A DNA stretch of 62,223 nt, from positions 1 to 62,223 of the forward strand of contig URVC01000022.1 in the NCBI GenBank assembly GCA_900551245.1. The letters are read 5' to 3'. The stretch is from an uncultured bacterium. Its GTDB lineage: Bacteria; Verrucomicrobiota; Lentisphaeria; Victivallales; Victivallaceae. A program made the translations under genes and the position numbers. Positions 26,816 through 35,998 of this stretch are shown here, in pieces. The stretch's first letter is position 1. Every line of letters starts with the position of its first letter. The notes under the pieces were generated by a model. That model saw only the letters and a program-made list of their open reading frames with translations. It was not told the origin of the DNA and made no database searches.

Positions 26816-29026
26816 TCAACTCCTTTTGTCAATGATCCGGTCAACGACCAGTTGTCTGAAATCTTTGGAAAGCATCGAGAAATAAGCGGTGAAGCCGGTC
26901 ACACGCACGACCAGATCCGAATAGAGCGCCGGATTTTCATGGGCGGCGAGCACCTTGTCCCCGTCGATGATGTTGATGTTGAGCAGCGTGTTGCCGGAAT
27001 TCAGCAGCGTCCGGATCATGCTGACGAGCTTGTCGAGCGCCTCCGGCGAGTTCGCCACGCCGGGGTCGAGCTCGAGCTGAACCGGCGCGGTGTTGCCGTA
27101 ACCGGGCTGAATCGCGGCGATGGAGTTGCACATCGCGGTGACCGCACCGTCCCGCCGGAAGCCCGGATGCGGATTGGCGCCGTGATTGATCGCCTCCTTC
27201 GCGCGGCGTCCGTTGGGGGTCGCGCCGACGTGACGGCCGAAGTAGATGGTGTTCGACCACGAGAACCAGCCGGGGATGAAGTTCAGCCCCGGATAACGCT
27301 CATTCTGGCTGCGGACCAGCGCGGAGTACTCCCTCGAGACCCGGACCGCCCAGCGGTCGCCGATGGAGTTGCCCTGGCAGTAGCGCTCGGAGTGCTGGAG
27401 CATCTGGCGGATGTACTCCCCTTCGGTCCCGGCGAAATTGGACTGCATGGCGGCGTTGAGTTCATCGAAAGTGAGCCGTTTTTCGCGGACGACGCGCTGT
27501 TCGACGGCCGCGAAGCTGTCCGCGACGGTCGCGAGCGCAGCGCCGTCCATGCAGAGATTGAAATAGGTGGCGCCCTTGGTGACGTCGCACCCTTTTTCGA
27601 TCGGGCCATGAGAGAGCAGATTGAGGATCAGCTCCGGTTCATTCTGGTCCTGATAGTTCAGATGGAAGCGGATTCCGTCGGCGGTCGCCTCCACCGCGCA
27701 CTTCATATGTTTGAGGAACAGCTCCCAGAGCCGGTCCAGACTCTTTTCGCCCGCTTGGAACATCTCGTTCCAGGCGACTTCGAACACCTTGGCGGCGTTG
27801 ATCTTGACGATGTCGTTAAGCGTGTATTCCTTGCCGGGGATGCTCATCCAGTGGCACCCCGACGAGATGCGGCGGATGGCCTCCTCCCGCGGGAATCCGC
27901 ACCGCATGAACCCCTCCACCAGCGCCTTGTCTCCGGAAAAGCGGGGCCAGCCCATCCGGTTGCGGAAGAGACACTCCACCGCTTTGCGCAAAAAGACCGG
28001 GTCGCTCTTGTCGTGGACCCGCACGGTGAGGTTGCAGGCGATGTTGACCGCATCCGCCGCCTCCAGAATCAGATAGGAGAGGTGGTTGATTGTGTCGTTG
28101 CCTTTGAGGTCCGGGCCGCCGAGCTGATAGTAGCGGCTGTCGTTGAAGAAGAGACAGCCCAGATAGAATTTCGCCTCCTCGTCGGTGATGCGTCCGGCGC
28201 GGATGTCGTTCTCGTAATAGGGCAGAAGCAGCTGGTCGAGCTGTCCGCCCGCCGAGCCGCGGTTGTAGAGACGGCTGAGCATGCTGAAGTGGCACATCCA
28301 CTGAATCGCTTCGCGCATGGTGGCGGGGACGCCGTCCGCCATGCGGAAGTTGATGTCTGCCATCTCCTCCAAATTCTTCTTCAGCACAGGATTGCGTTCG
28401 ATCAGTGCGAATTCGGCCAGCTGGTAGGAGATGCGGTGCAGGAAATTGATGATCGCCTTGACCACGGCGATTTCGCTGTCGTAGAACTCCCGGGTCTCGG
28501 GGCCGTTCTGTGCGCGGTAGTGCTCCAGCTTGCGCAGGATGCCGTCCCAGCCCAGTTCAAGCCCCATCTTGATGTCCGGGTTGAAGTGGTGATCGCGCCC
28601 GATGCCGCAGATGATGTTGTAGCGTTCAAAAAGAACTTTCAGATCATCAAACGGATAAGCCGGATTCCACGGATAAGGATTCGAGGGGTCGCCGGTCATG
28701 CCGCGCAGCCGGATCAGAAAGAAGAAGCCGCGCCCGACAAATGCGTCAATCGGGTCGACGTAGAGCGGATGCTCCGCCAGAAGTTTGGTGAAATTCTCCG
28801 TCCAGCCGGAGTAGCCGTAGAAGTGGCCGTCCGGATTGTTGGGGACGATTTTGAATTTGAAGTAGTCCGGCGCGACGACCCGCCCGTAGTCGTCCTCGTT
28901 GAGACCGCCCTCTTTTTCCACTTTTTCGGCGGTCTGGGCCAGTTTGCGTTCCCGGAGCAGGCGGAGGCGCTTCGCGTAATCGAACGTCTCGTTTTCCGGA
29001 TACTGATTGATATATTGGATCATCAT
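26816..29026 (-). CDS. Glycyl radical enzyme of the pyruvate formate-lyase-like superfamily, unknown substrate
   Basis: A 736-residue protein. The ATG at 29026 has GGTGA five bases upstream; a GTG at 29035 overlapping the activase stop is the alternative. The glycyl radical loop is RVTGFTAYF with Gly711, 25 residues from the C terminus, and the catalytic Cys is Cys391 in SSGCHWMSIPG. Known dehydratases and C-N/C-S lyases carry Cys-x-Glu here and pyruvate formate-lyase carries Cys-Cys; this protein has Cys-His-Trp, so neither fits. It acts in the cytoplasm without oxygen and needs the activase encoded just upstream. Operon context (sugar isomerases, oxidoreductase) suggests a sugar- or polyol-derived substrate. 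Confidence 0.88.
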   Translation of the reverse strand: MMIQYINQYPENETFDYAKRLRLLRERKLAQTAEKVEKEGGLNEDDYGRVVAPDYFKFKIVPNNPDGHFYGYSGWTENFTKLLAEHPLYVDPIDAFVGRGFFFLIRLRGMTGDPSNPYPWNPAYPFDDLKVLFERYNIICGIGRDHHFNPDIKMGLELGWDGILRKLEHYRAQNGPETREFYDSEIAVVKAIINFLHRISYQLAEFALIERNPVLKKNLEEMADINFRMADGVPATMREAIQWMCHFSMLSRLYNRGSAGGQLDQLLLPYYENDIRAGRITDEEAKFYLGCLFFNDSRYYQLGGPDLKGNDTINHLSYLILEAADAVNIACNLTVRVHDKSDPVFLRKAVECLFRNRMGWPRFSGDKALVEGFMRCGFPREEAIRRISSGCHWMSIPGKEYTLNDIVKINAAKVFEVAWNEMFQAGEKSLDRLWELFLKHMKCAVEATADGIRFHLNYQDQNEPELILNLLSHGPIEKGCDVTKGATYFNLCMDGAALATVADSFAAVEQRVVREKRLTFDELNAAMQSNFAGTEGEYIRQMLQHSERYCQGNSIGDRWAVRVSREYSALVRSQNERYPGLNFIPGWFSWSNTIYFGRHVGATPNGRRAKEAINHGANPHPGFRRDGAVTAMCNSIAAIQPGYGNTAPVQLELDPGVANSPEALDKLVSMIRTLLNSGNTLLNINIIDGDKVLAAHENPALYSDLVVRVTGFTAYFSMLSKDFRQLVVDRIIDKRS

Positions 29027-29031
29027 GAGAG

Positions 29032-29934
29032 TCACCCGATCTGAATGGTAAGGTTGCCGACGGATTCCGCCGCCTCCCGCAGGCGGTTCAGCGCCTCCGG
29101 TTTCAGCGGCCGTGCGGAAACGAAGGGGTTCTTCTCTTCGAGCGCACGATATTTGGATTCGCCGAGCGGGTTGAAATTCAAGAGTTCATAACAGCGCAGA
29201 TTGCGGAAATTTCTGAGAAAGCCGGCAATCGCCCGGATGTTTTCCGCGGAGTCGGTCGCCCCGGGAATCAGCGGTGTCCTGGCGATCAGCGGCCGGTCGA
29301 GCGTATCGAGGCGACGGGCATTGTCGAGCAGTTCCGCATTCTCCACGCCGGTCCATCGCTTGTGTTCGACAGAGTCGAAAATCTTTACGTCGAACATGAT
29401 AAGGTCGAGTTTCTCCAGGATCGGCCGGGCCGATTCAAACTGCCAGTTCAAATTGGTCTCGACCGCGACCGGAATTTTTTCTTCCCGGCAGGCGTCGATC
29501 AAGGCATCGGTGAATTCCGCCTGACAGAAGAGTTCGCCGCCGGAGAGGGTCACGCCGCCGCCGGAATCGGCGTAATAGGCGCGGTCCTGCAGGATCTCCC
29601 CCATCACTTCGGCGACGGAAACCGATCGGCCCGCCATCTTCAGCGCCCCGGGGAAACAGACGGCCGCACAGGCGCCGCAGGCGGTGCAGCGCGACCGGTC
29701 GAACTGCAGCACTCCCGCCGCAATCGACCGCGCTCCGGAGGGGCAGACCGGGACGCAATGGCCGCAGCCGATGCAGTTTGCCGGGTACACCATGAGTTCA
29801 TTTTTCTTCCGGATCGTCTCCGGATTGTGGCACCAGGCGCAATGCAGATTGCATCCTTTCAGGAAGACCGTCGTGCGGATGCCCGGTCCGTCGTTCAGGG
29901 AGAAACGTTGAATGTCAGTGATCATACCGTACAT
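29032..29934 (-). CDS. Glycyl radical enzyme activase (radical SAM)
   Basis: A 300-residue protein of normal length. The radical SAM cluster motif C-x3-C-x2-C is at Cys28, Cys32 and Cys35 (GCNLHCAWCHNP). An inserted ferredoxin domain holds two more 4Fe-4S sets: Cys54/57/60/64 and Cys83/86/89/93. GGVTLSGGE is the SAM-binding GGE-type segment. It makes the glycyl radical on the enzyme encoded next, whose start overlaps or nearly touches its stop. The opening IQRFSLNDGPGIRT segment is typical of the family. It starts 13 bases after the GH5-like gene. Confidence 0.92.
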   Translation of the reverse strand: MYGMITDIQRFSLNDGPGIRTTVFLKGCNLHCAWCHNPETIRKKNELMVYPANCIGCGHCVPVCPSGARSIAAGVLQFDRSRCTACGACAAVCFPGALKMAGRSVSVAEVMGEILQDRAYYADSGGGVTLSGGELFCQAEFTDALIDACREEKIPVAVETNLNWQFESARPILEKLDLIMFDVKIFDSVEHKRWTGVENAELLDNARRLDTLDRPLIARTPLIPGATDSAENIRAIAGFLRNFRNLRCYELLNFNPLGESKYRALEEKNPFVSARPLKPEALNRLREAAESVGNLTIQIG

Positions 29935-29947
29935 GGTGGTGTCATCT

Positions 29948-32900
29948 TCATCTTTCTTTTACCAGTTCATAGGCGAACGCCACCTGGTCGTTGCCATAAA
30001 ACGTGTCGGCGATAAACCGGATTGATTGGCCGTTCTGCTGAAAGGGGACTTCCCCCAGACGTGCACCGTCGAAATTCAACGCATAAATTTTCCATTTCCC
30101 TTTCGAGAGCGAGAGCGTGATTTCACAGATGCCATGCCGGGCAAGAACATGCTGCAGATCACCGTAGTTCTTGAGAACGGAGAGCTTGCGGGAATCGTAC
30201 AGACTGTTCTCCTGCTTGCAGTCGGTCACGTGGATCAGCAGAAGCCGGTTGCTGTCGGTAAAGGAGTTGCCGTTCAGTGTAATCGCGGCGATCATTCCGA
30301 AGAACTTGTCGGCGCGGGTCGTGAGATGGTTGCCCCGGAACGTGGCACCTTCCGGGAAAATCGCCGCCTCTGTCCGCAGGGTGACCAGCGACAGAGTCTG
30401 TCCGGTATAATCGACCTTGATTTCGCCGGTGTCGCTCTGAATCCGGTTCTGCGATTTGCGTTGTTCCGGCGTAAACCGGGGGACCGGGGCGGATTTCAAA
30501 ACCGAATCCAGATTGCAGATCTCCCGGGTGCCCTGCGGGAGCGGATCGATGAGTTTCCCGTCGCGGACCAGGAGCGAGCCGGTTCTGCCGCGGAAAATGA
30601 GATCCTCCGCAACCTCCGGGAAACGGGTCTGCGATGCCGACGGCGAAGTCACATCGACCGCCACCGGATAGGCGGTCGTTGCCGGAGCAACATCGCGCCG
30701 CAGAAAGAGAACAGTTCCGATTCTGGCCGGAATCAGACGAGCCATATCGTTGCAGATATCGAAGATCCGCAACTGCTGCGTTCCTTTGGCAAACATCCGG
30801 CTGAGACCGTCAGAGTAATCGTAGTGATACATGCCATCCCAGTCCTGCAAGCCGGCAACGGCGGCGTAGAGAAGTGTGCCCTCTGCGCGGTAGGAGTTCG
30901 GATAGCAGAAATTCATCTCCGTAACCGTGTAGGGCTTGCCGAAAACCCGGGAGTTGCCGAGCCATTTGGGGAGGCGTGCCCGGTGCGCCAGAGCGCTTTC
31001 CGACAGAAAATACATAGGCAGTCCCCACTGTTTGCCACCGAAGCTGGGATGATCCCAGTATTTGTGATTGTCCACGTAATCGTAGTTGCGGCGCTGTTCA
31101 TGCAGATAGGGGTAGGAGCAGAAATTCTGTTCCGTCAGCGGATTTTTCACGCCGATTCCCCGCAGAAAACGGACGATGTCCTGCCAGTATTCCTCATAGC
31201 GGACCATCAGGACTTTCATCAAAAGGTCACGTTTGTTCTTGTTTGTCAGCTTCACGTTGTTCTGCCGGCAGTATTCCCGGGTCTGCCTTTCCAGTTCGCG
31301 CTTGATCGCGGGGATGCAGCGGTCGTAAAGATGACGCGGATTGTTCTCGTTGAGCACACTGATGTGGTTGAACACCGGGTCCTCCAGCCAGGTCTGACCG
31401 GTGTATGGATTTTTGTGCGTCAGAAGAGTTTTGATGTATGTCTTGAATTGATCGCGTACCTCGGGGAAAAGGAGGACCGCAATCTTGTAATTGAGGATGT
31501 CATACTTACTCAGACCTTCCGGAAACGCGGAAACCTCGCCCGGTTTGGTACTTCTGATCGTGAACAGGTCGAGCGTGACATAGATGCCGGCTTTTTTCAA
31601 TGCGTAGACCAGATATTCCATCCGATCGAGTTTCTCCGGATCGATCGTGCTGTAATTGTCAGGAAGATTTTTTACGAGAAGATGGTCGAAGTGATGAAAC
31701 CGTACCGCGTTGAATCCCTGCCGGGCAAGACGTTGTGCCATGATATCGGCCTGCTTCTTTGTGGGGAAACAGGAGGAGAAACAGAGATTTGCGCCGTAAA
31801 AACGGACCGGAACGCCGGGGCGTTTCTCAAATTGGAAATGGCCGTCTTTGACGATCGTGCGACCGAATTTCCCGGCGGGGGCGTCAACTGCGAATGAACT
31901 GAAATCCAGAGCGGAACCTGGTATGACGTCCAGGGTGTTTTCAATCCGTCGCCAGTCCCGGCCGGCTTTCAGCTGATAGTCACCGTTCTCAGCGCGCAGA
32001 GGAATCTTCTGGCTGGAGCTGGCGGCTCCGGCGAAGAGATAATGGTCGGTGGCCGCGATTGCCGCGCTTTTTACATGCTCGGGCAGGGAAATGGCAGCGA
32101 CATAGAAGTTGCCGTTTTCCCCCGGTATTGCACCATCGAACAGCTGTGCCTTGGTCGGCGCTTCCCACGTCCGCACAGAACCCGTCTGGCGGCCGACGAT
32201 AAGCGGAATGACGCTCTTTTTCCCACGTTCATCCAGCAGTGTCAATTCGGCTGCTTTTCTGCCTGCGGGCAGATCGGCGCTGTGGAGGAGGTAGAGAGTT
32301 CTGCTTCCGGCGGGGATATCCCATTTCAGCGGGGTGCTGTTTTTCTGCAGTTTTCTGACACCTTCCAGATAGAAGGGAATGTACTGAAAACTGGCGTCCG
32401 GTTTGCCGGTTTTTCCCGTCATGGAAATCGCGTGGACCTGATAAGGGGTATAGCACACTTCCGCTTCGAATTTGCTGGATTCAAGGTCCCCGTCAGCGGG
32501 GGTGAACAGCAGCCGTATATCGAAGGCCTGGATGTTGTACTGGCGGAGATCCTCCAGCTTGACGGAAATCGGACGGGCGAATTTCCATTGCAGAAATCCT
32601 TTGTTCAATGGAAGCTCCAGCGTCTTAACCCCCTTGTGAAGACGGGTGAAACTGGGGTCATACTTCCGGGGGAATGGGATCGCTTTTCCATTCAGGCGAA
32701 CCTCATTCTGTTCGGCAAGTCCGATGAAGGGAGTCATGAGAAAATAGATGGAGTTGGTGGCAATCGGCCTGGAGGAGGTGAGATTCCAGGTCAACCGGTA
32801 ACGGTCAGGGGCGAGGCGGGTTGCTGTCTGCTCCACCTGAAACCCGCAGAGAGGAAAACGGAATGTTACGTGATTGTCCCGGCGGCTCTGTTTCGCCGCT

Positions 32901-33088
32901 TCGGAAAGTTTCTGTTGTTCTGTCGCATTCCAGCTGCGATCCCGATGGACAATGCCGGCGTGAAAGGTTTCGCACTCGAGAACCCCGCGTTCATTGAACC
33001 GGATTGCCGATGCCGACGCGTCAAACAGGCGGAGGAGGAAAAATGTCAGGAGAAAAGTTTGAATGATATGGGTTTGAAAGAGTTTCAT
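29948..33088 (-). CDS. Secreted GH5-like (clan A) glycoside hydrolase
   Basis: A 1046-residue protein with an N-terminal export signal (residues about 8-28). Residues about 30-380 look like beta-sandwich modules; residues about 395-760 a TIM barrel (RFYGANLCFSS, GFNAVRFHHFDH). Candidate catalytic acids are the Glu in VLNENNP and the Glu in TVTEMNFCYPN, matching clan GH-A spacing. The C-terminal 250 residues are again beta-rich. It closely parallels the protein at 52642 in layout and motifs. It is the third gene of the glycyl radical operon, after the pseudopilin. Substrate unknown. Confidence 0.78.
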   Translation of the reverse strand: MKLFQTHIIQTFLLTFFLLRLFDASASAIRFNERGVLECETFHAGIVHRDRSWNATEQQKLSEAAKQSRRDNHVTFRFPLCGFQVEQTATRLAPDRYRLTWNLTSSRPIATNSIYFLMTPFIGLAEQNEVRLNGKAIPFPRKYDPSFTRLHKGVKTLELPLNKGFLQWKFARPISVKLEDLRQYNIQAFDIRLLFTPADGDLESSKFEAEVCYTPYQVHAISMTGKTGKPDASFQYIPFYLEGVRKLQKNSTPLKWDIPAGSRTLYLLHSADLPAGRKAAELTLLDERGKKSVIPLIVGRQTGSVRTWEAPTKAQLFDGAIPGENGNFYVAAISLPEHVKSAAIAATDHYLFAGAASSSQKIPLRAENGDYQLKAGRDWRRIENTLDVIPGSALDFSSFAVDAPAGKFGRTIVKDGHFQFEKRPGVPVRFYGANLCFSSCFPTKKQADIMAQRLARQGFNAVRFHHFDHLLVKNLPDNYSTIDPEKLDRMEYLVYALKKAGIYVTLDLFTIRSTKPGEVSAFPEGLSKYDILNYKIAVLLFPEVRDQFKTYIKTLLTHKNPYTGQTWLEDPVFNHISVLNENNPRHLYDRCIPAIKRELERQTREYCRQNNVKLTNKNKRDLLMKVLMVRYEEYWQDIVRFLRGIGVKNPLTEQNFCSYPYLHEQRRNYDYVDNHKYWDHPSFGGKQWGLPMYFLSESALAHRARLPKWLGNSRVFGKPYTVTEMNFCYPNSYRAEGTLLYAAVAGLQDWDGMYHYDYSDGLSRMFAKGTQQLRIFDICNDMARLIPARIGTVLFLRRDVAPATTAYPVAVDVTSPSASQTRFPEVAEDLIFRGRTGSLLVRDGKLIDPLPQGTREICNLDSVLKSAPVPRFTPEQRKSQNRIQSDTGEIKVDYTGQTLSLVTLRTEAAIFPEGATFRGNHLTTRADKFFGMIAAITLNGNSFTDSNRLLLIHVTDCKQENSLYDSRKLSVLKNYGDLQHVLARHGICEITLSLSKGKWKIYALNFDGARLGEVPFQQNGQSIRFIADTFYGNDQVAFAYELVKER

Positions 33089-33129
33089 AGCAAATCTGGT
33101 TTTTTATGAAGTGTTACGGGGGAAGGGGA

Positions 33130-33864
33130 TTATCTGTTTTTGTTCTGTTCTCCCCAGAATTTCAAGGCCTCGTCGGAGTTGTCGGCCTCCGGAACCTCAT
33201 GATATGCCAGGGCGTTGACATGACCATCTGCAAAAAGATAGTTTCCACGTCCCGCATGGCGCCATGCGGAGGTATAACTCAACAGCGGTCTGCCGACCCT
33301 TCTCTGATTGGGGTAATCAAAGATAATCGCCCGGCGTGACGGTTGAGAAATTGCCGACAACGTGCGCGTTACATGATCGCTGGCGAAATAGACGTTGACA
33401 CTGTAATGTTGCAACACGGCCGGCGCGGTGGAGACCGGGTCCTTGAACCAGCCGGGACAACCGAACAGTTTCACTTTCAGCAAGCCGGGGCCGCCGCTCC
33501 AGTCAATGTCGTACACCAGCGAATTCTTAGGAGGAGTGCTCCCAATCATATTGGCATAGAGAGTCGCGTGCCAGTAGAGATTCTGCATGACTCCTGCCTG
33601 CATTCCGGAAGGAAATGTGATATCACTGTTTGAGTCGCAATATTGAATGACCGCCAGCCCCTGCTGTTTCAAGTTGTTCGTGCAACTGATGGTTTTTCCC
33701 TTGTCTCTTGCTTTGTTCAATGCCGGAAGAAGCATTGCCGCAAGAATGGCAATGATGGCTATAACAATGAGCAATTCTATGAGAGTAAATGACTTACGTT
33801 TGTTGTTTCTGCAAACGTTCGGAGATGTGTTCAAGGAGGCGTCGTCGATCTTGATTTGTCGCAT
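33130..33864 (-). CDS. Prepilin-type pseudopilin with H-X9-DG motif
   Basis: A 244-residue protein started at the ATG at 33864, which has AAGGGAG about nine bases upstream; an upstream in-frame ATG at 33900 has no such site. SFTLIELLIV gives mature Phe26 and Glu30, with Ser before the cleavage position. HAGRGNYLFADGH is the H-X9-DG motif. It lies 36 bases after the isomerase-oxidoreductase fusion and 41 before the hydrolase. Confidence 0.87.
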   Translation of the reverse strand: MRQIKIDDASLNTSPNVCRNNKRKSFTLIELLIVIAIIAILAAMLLPALNKARDKGKTISCTNNLKQQGLAVIQYCDSNSDITFPSGMQAGVMQNLYWHATLYANMIGSTPPKNSLVYDIDWSGGPGLLKVKLFGCPGWFKDPVSTAPAVLQHYSVNVYFASDHVTRTLSAISQPSRRAIIFDYPNQRRVGRPLLSYTSAWRHAGRGNYLFADGHVNALAYHEVPEADNSDEALKFWGEQNKNR

Positions 33865-33900
33865 GGTGTATATCTCCCTTCGCGTTTTTGAGGATTTCAT

Positions 33901-35799
33901 TTAATGTTTGAGAGCAACCCATTCGCCGTTCTTTTCGTAGGCGGATTCATACATGGCGTTGATGAGGAGAACCGCGTTGCGTCCCTCCTGCGGCGTGGTC
34001 AGGAGAGGCGTTCCGCACCGCAGGGCCGAGGCGAAGTTGTCCATGGAGTTCAGCCACGCACACTCGCGGGGATACGGGGCGGACTTCGTCCAGCTGTTGT
34101 TCTGAAAATAAAGGCTTTCCGGCGTTTGCTGCGCCCCTCCTTCGCGGTGGATGTACGCTCCGTTGGTGCCGTGCGCCTCCATCTGATAGTACCAGCTCGA
34201 TTGCGGATAACTCGTGGTCGCACAGATGTTGACGATCATGCCGTTGGCATATTTCCAGACCGCCAGACCCAGATCTTCCATCTCGATCTCATGGGTCTGC
34301 GTCCAGGCGTCGCAACGGACCGCTTCCGGCATGCCGAAGACGAACAGAAGTTCATCGAGGTGGTGGATGGTCTGGTTGCTGAGCACGCCGCCGTCCAGCT
34401 TCCGGGTGCCGCGCCATCCGCCGTTTTCCCGGAAATAGTCCATGGTCCGGTTCACTTTGAGCGTGACCGAGGCACTCAGGGGCCGCCCGAAAAAGCCCGC
34501 TTCCTGCGCCGCCTTCAGCGATTGCACCGAAGGACGCAGCCGGCGGCAGTGATCCAGCGCGAGCAGAAGATGTTTTTCGGCGGCGAGGGCGATCATCCGG
34601 TCACAGGCGGCGACGCTCATCTCCATCGGCTTGGTCACCAGAACGTGCTTGCCGGCCTGCAGTGCCTGAATCGCCAGTTCCGCGTGGCGGCCGGTCTCGT
34701 TCATCACCATGACCGCTTCAATTTCCGGATTGTTCAGCATCTCCGAAAAATCCGCGACCGCAGGAACATGCAGCGCTTCGGAGGTCCGTTTCCGCCGATC
34801 CTCGAGCCGATCGCAGACCTGCATCAGCCGGATGCCGGGCGTTCCGGCCATCTCGGTCGCCCGGTTGTGACCCATCCCCAGACCGACCACCCCGAACCGG
34901 ACCGGGTCCGCCACATAGCTCCGCACCACTGTCGCGGCGGAGACCGAACAGCTCTCCTGCTGCGCTCCCGCCGCCGCTGCGGGCCACGCCTTCCGCACCA
35001 CTTCGAGCACTTGTTCGCATGCTTCCGCGTTGGTGAGCTCCGGGTTGAAGTTGTGGGTTTCCAGACTGACCGGACCGTTGAACCCGGCCTCTTCCAGCGT
35101 GCGGAAGATCTTCTCGTAGGGGATGGGGTCAAAATTGTCGGCAAACCAGATGCTTCCGGTCGACTTCACATGGACGCAGTTGGTGCGTTTCGCAATCTTT
35201 CTGAAATAGGCTTCCGGATCCTTTTCCCGCTCCGCCTTGTCGTGCATCCAGCTGTTCTTCGGATCCCAGGCGAACCCCCAGCCGGGAATCTCCAGCGCAT
35301 CGATCATCTTGAAGCACTCTTCCTTGGTACAGCCGCAGTTTTCGAAGGCGAAAACGAGACCGGCCCGGCGGGCCTTTTCCGCAAACGGCAGGAACAGTTC
35401 CATCACCTGCGCCAGAACGTCGGGCCGGACGGCGAGTTCTCCGATGCCGGCCTTCTCCTGCCCGTCCGGCGGCTGCCAGAAGAAGAAGGAGCGGACCAGA
35501 TTGCAGTCGAGAATCTGTGAGGCCGCAATGAGGCGATCCAGCTTCTCCGCCTCCTCCTTCAAGCGTTCCTTATCCGGCAGGTGCACCTTACCCAGCGAGG
35601 ATTGCAGGCAGGCCACCTGCAGTCCGTTGTCATCGAGCAGCTTTTTGACCTCTTCAAGCTGGCGGTCGGTGAGTTTCTCCAGCGGGCGCTGAAAAATTCT
35701 GCTGCGCAGGTCGACGTAATGGAGCCCCCAGCTCCTGACCAGTGGAATCGCCTTTTCCAGATCCAGGCCCGTTTCATCGGTGAAAATCGACAGAATCAT
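33901..35799 (-). CDS. Sugar-phosphate isomerase/epimerase fused to a Gfo/Idh/MocA oxidoreductase
   Basis: A 632-residue cytosolic protein. The ATG at 35799 has AAGGA nine bases upstream. Residues about 1-285 form an AP-endonuclease-2-type TIM barrel with the metal-ligand segments FAFENCG, FAWDPKN, CVHVKS and VSLETHN. After an Ala-rich linker (about 285-305), residues 306-632 form a Gfo/Idh/MocA dehydrogenase: GVVGLGMGH binds the nucleotide, TKPMEM replaces the usual EKP, and GGVLSNQTIHHLDELL is the substrate-side motif. The two activities usually sit on separate genes; here one chain could carry out consecutive oxidation and isomerisation of a sugar. First gene of the glycyl radical operon. 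Confidence 0.85.
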   Translation of the reverse strand: MILSIFTDETGLDLEKAIPLVRSWGLHYVDLRSRIFQRPLEKLTDRQLEEVKKLLDDNGLQVACLQSSLGKVHLPDKERLKEEAEKLDRLIAASQILDCNLVRSFFFWQPPDGQEKAGIGELAVRPDVLAQVMELFLPFAEKARRAGLVFAFENCGCTKEECFKMIDALEIPGWGFAWDPKNSWMHDKAEREKDPEAYFRKIAKRTNCVHVKSTGSIWFADNFDPIPYEKIFRTLEEAGFNGPVSLETHNFNPELTNAEACEQVLEVVRKAWPAAAAGAQQESCSVSAATVVRSYVADPVRFGVVGLGMGHNRATEMAGTPGIRLMQVCDRLEDRRKRTSEALHVPAVADFSEMLNNPEIEAVMVMNETGRHAELAIQALQAGKHVLVTKPMEMSVAACDRMIALAAEKHLLLALDHCRRLRPSVQSLKAAQEAGFFGRPLSASVTLKVNRTMDYFRENGGWRGTRKLDGGVLSNQTIHHLDELLFVFGMPEAVRCDAWTQTHEIEMEDLGLAVWKYANGMIVNICATTSYPQSSWYYQMEAHGTNGAYIHREGGAQQTPESLYFQNNSWTKSAPYPRECAWLNSMDNFASALRCGTPLLTTPQEGRNAVLLINAMYESAYEKNGEWVALKH

Positions 35800-35816
35800 G
35801 ATCCCCGTTCCTTTTG

Positions 35817-35924
35817 AAATTGATTTTATTTTATTAAAATTGATTTTTTTATTTAAAACAATTATACCGGAAAAAAGTGCTTTTGTCAAGAGGTGAAAAG
35901 AAAAAAATCAAAAAATAAATTGAT
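35817..35924. promoter_or_regulatory. Three AAATTGAT boxes in the divergent region, candidate GntR operators
   Basis: AAATTGAT occurs at 35817-35824, 35837-35844 and 35917-35924, all in the same orientation and 20 and 80 bases apart, that is on the same helix face. The first two (extended to AAATTGATTTT) lie in the leader of the glycyl radical operon; the third lies just upstream of the -35 box of the regulator gene. Confidence 0.5.
35861..35889 (-). promoter_or_regulatory. Consensus sigma70 promoter of the glycyl radical operon
   Basis: On the minus strand TTGACA (35889-35884), 17 bases, TATAAT (35866-35861). It should drive all seven genes from 35799 to 24968, which are separated by 41 bases or less. 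Confidence 0.78.
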
Positions 35925-35934
35925 GAATCAGTTG

Positions 35935-35962
35935 TTGACAAGTGAAGGAGTGATGATATAAT
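35935..35962 (+). promoter_or_regulatory. Sigma70 promoter of the divergent GntR gene
   Basis: TTGACA (35935-35940), 16 bases, TATAAT (35957-35962). Confidence 0.72.
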
Positions 35963-35998
35963 AAAAAAGGATACAAGTGTTTGCCAAGAGGAGATGCC

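Noticed and set aside
24782..29044. Plus-strand open frame of about 1420 codons across the glycyl radical operon
   Set aside because: It is antisense to four well-supported genes, has no recognisable domain and a low-complexity Arg/Glu/Val-rich composition typical of the reverse frame of GC-rich genes.
35981..35998. TTG start for the GntR gene
   Set aside because: The ATG at 35999 has GAGGAG at five bases; the TTG lies upstream of that site.
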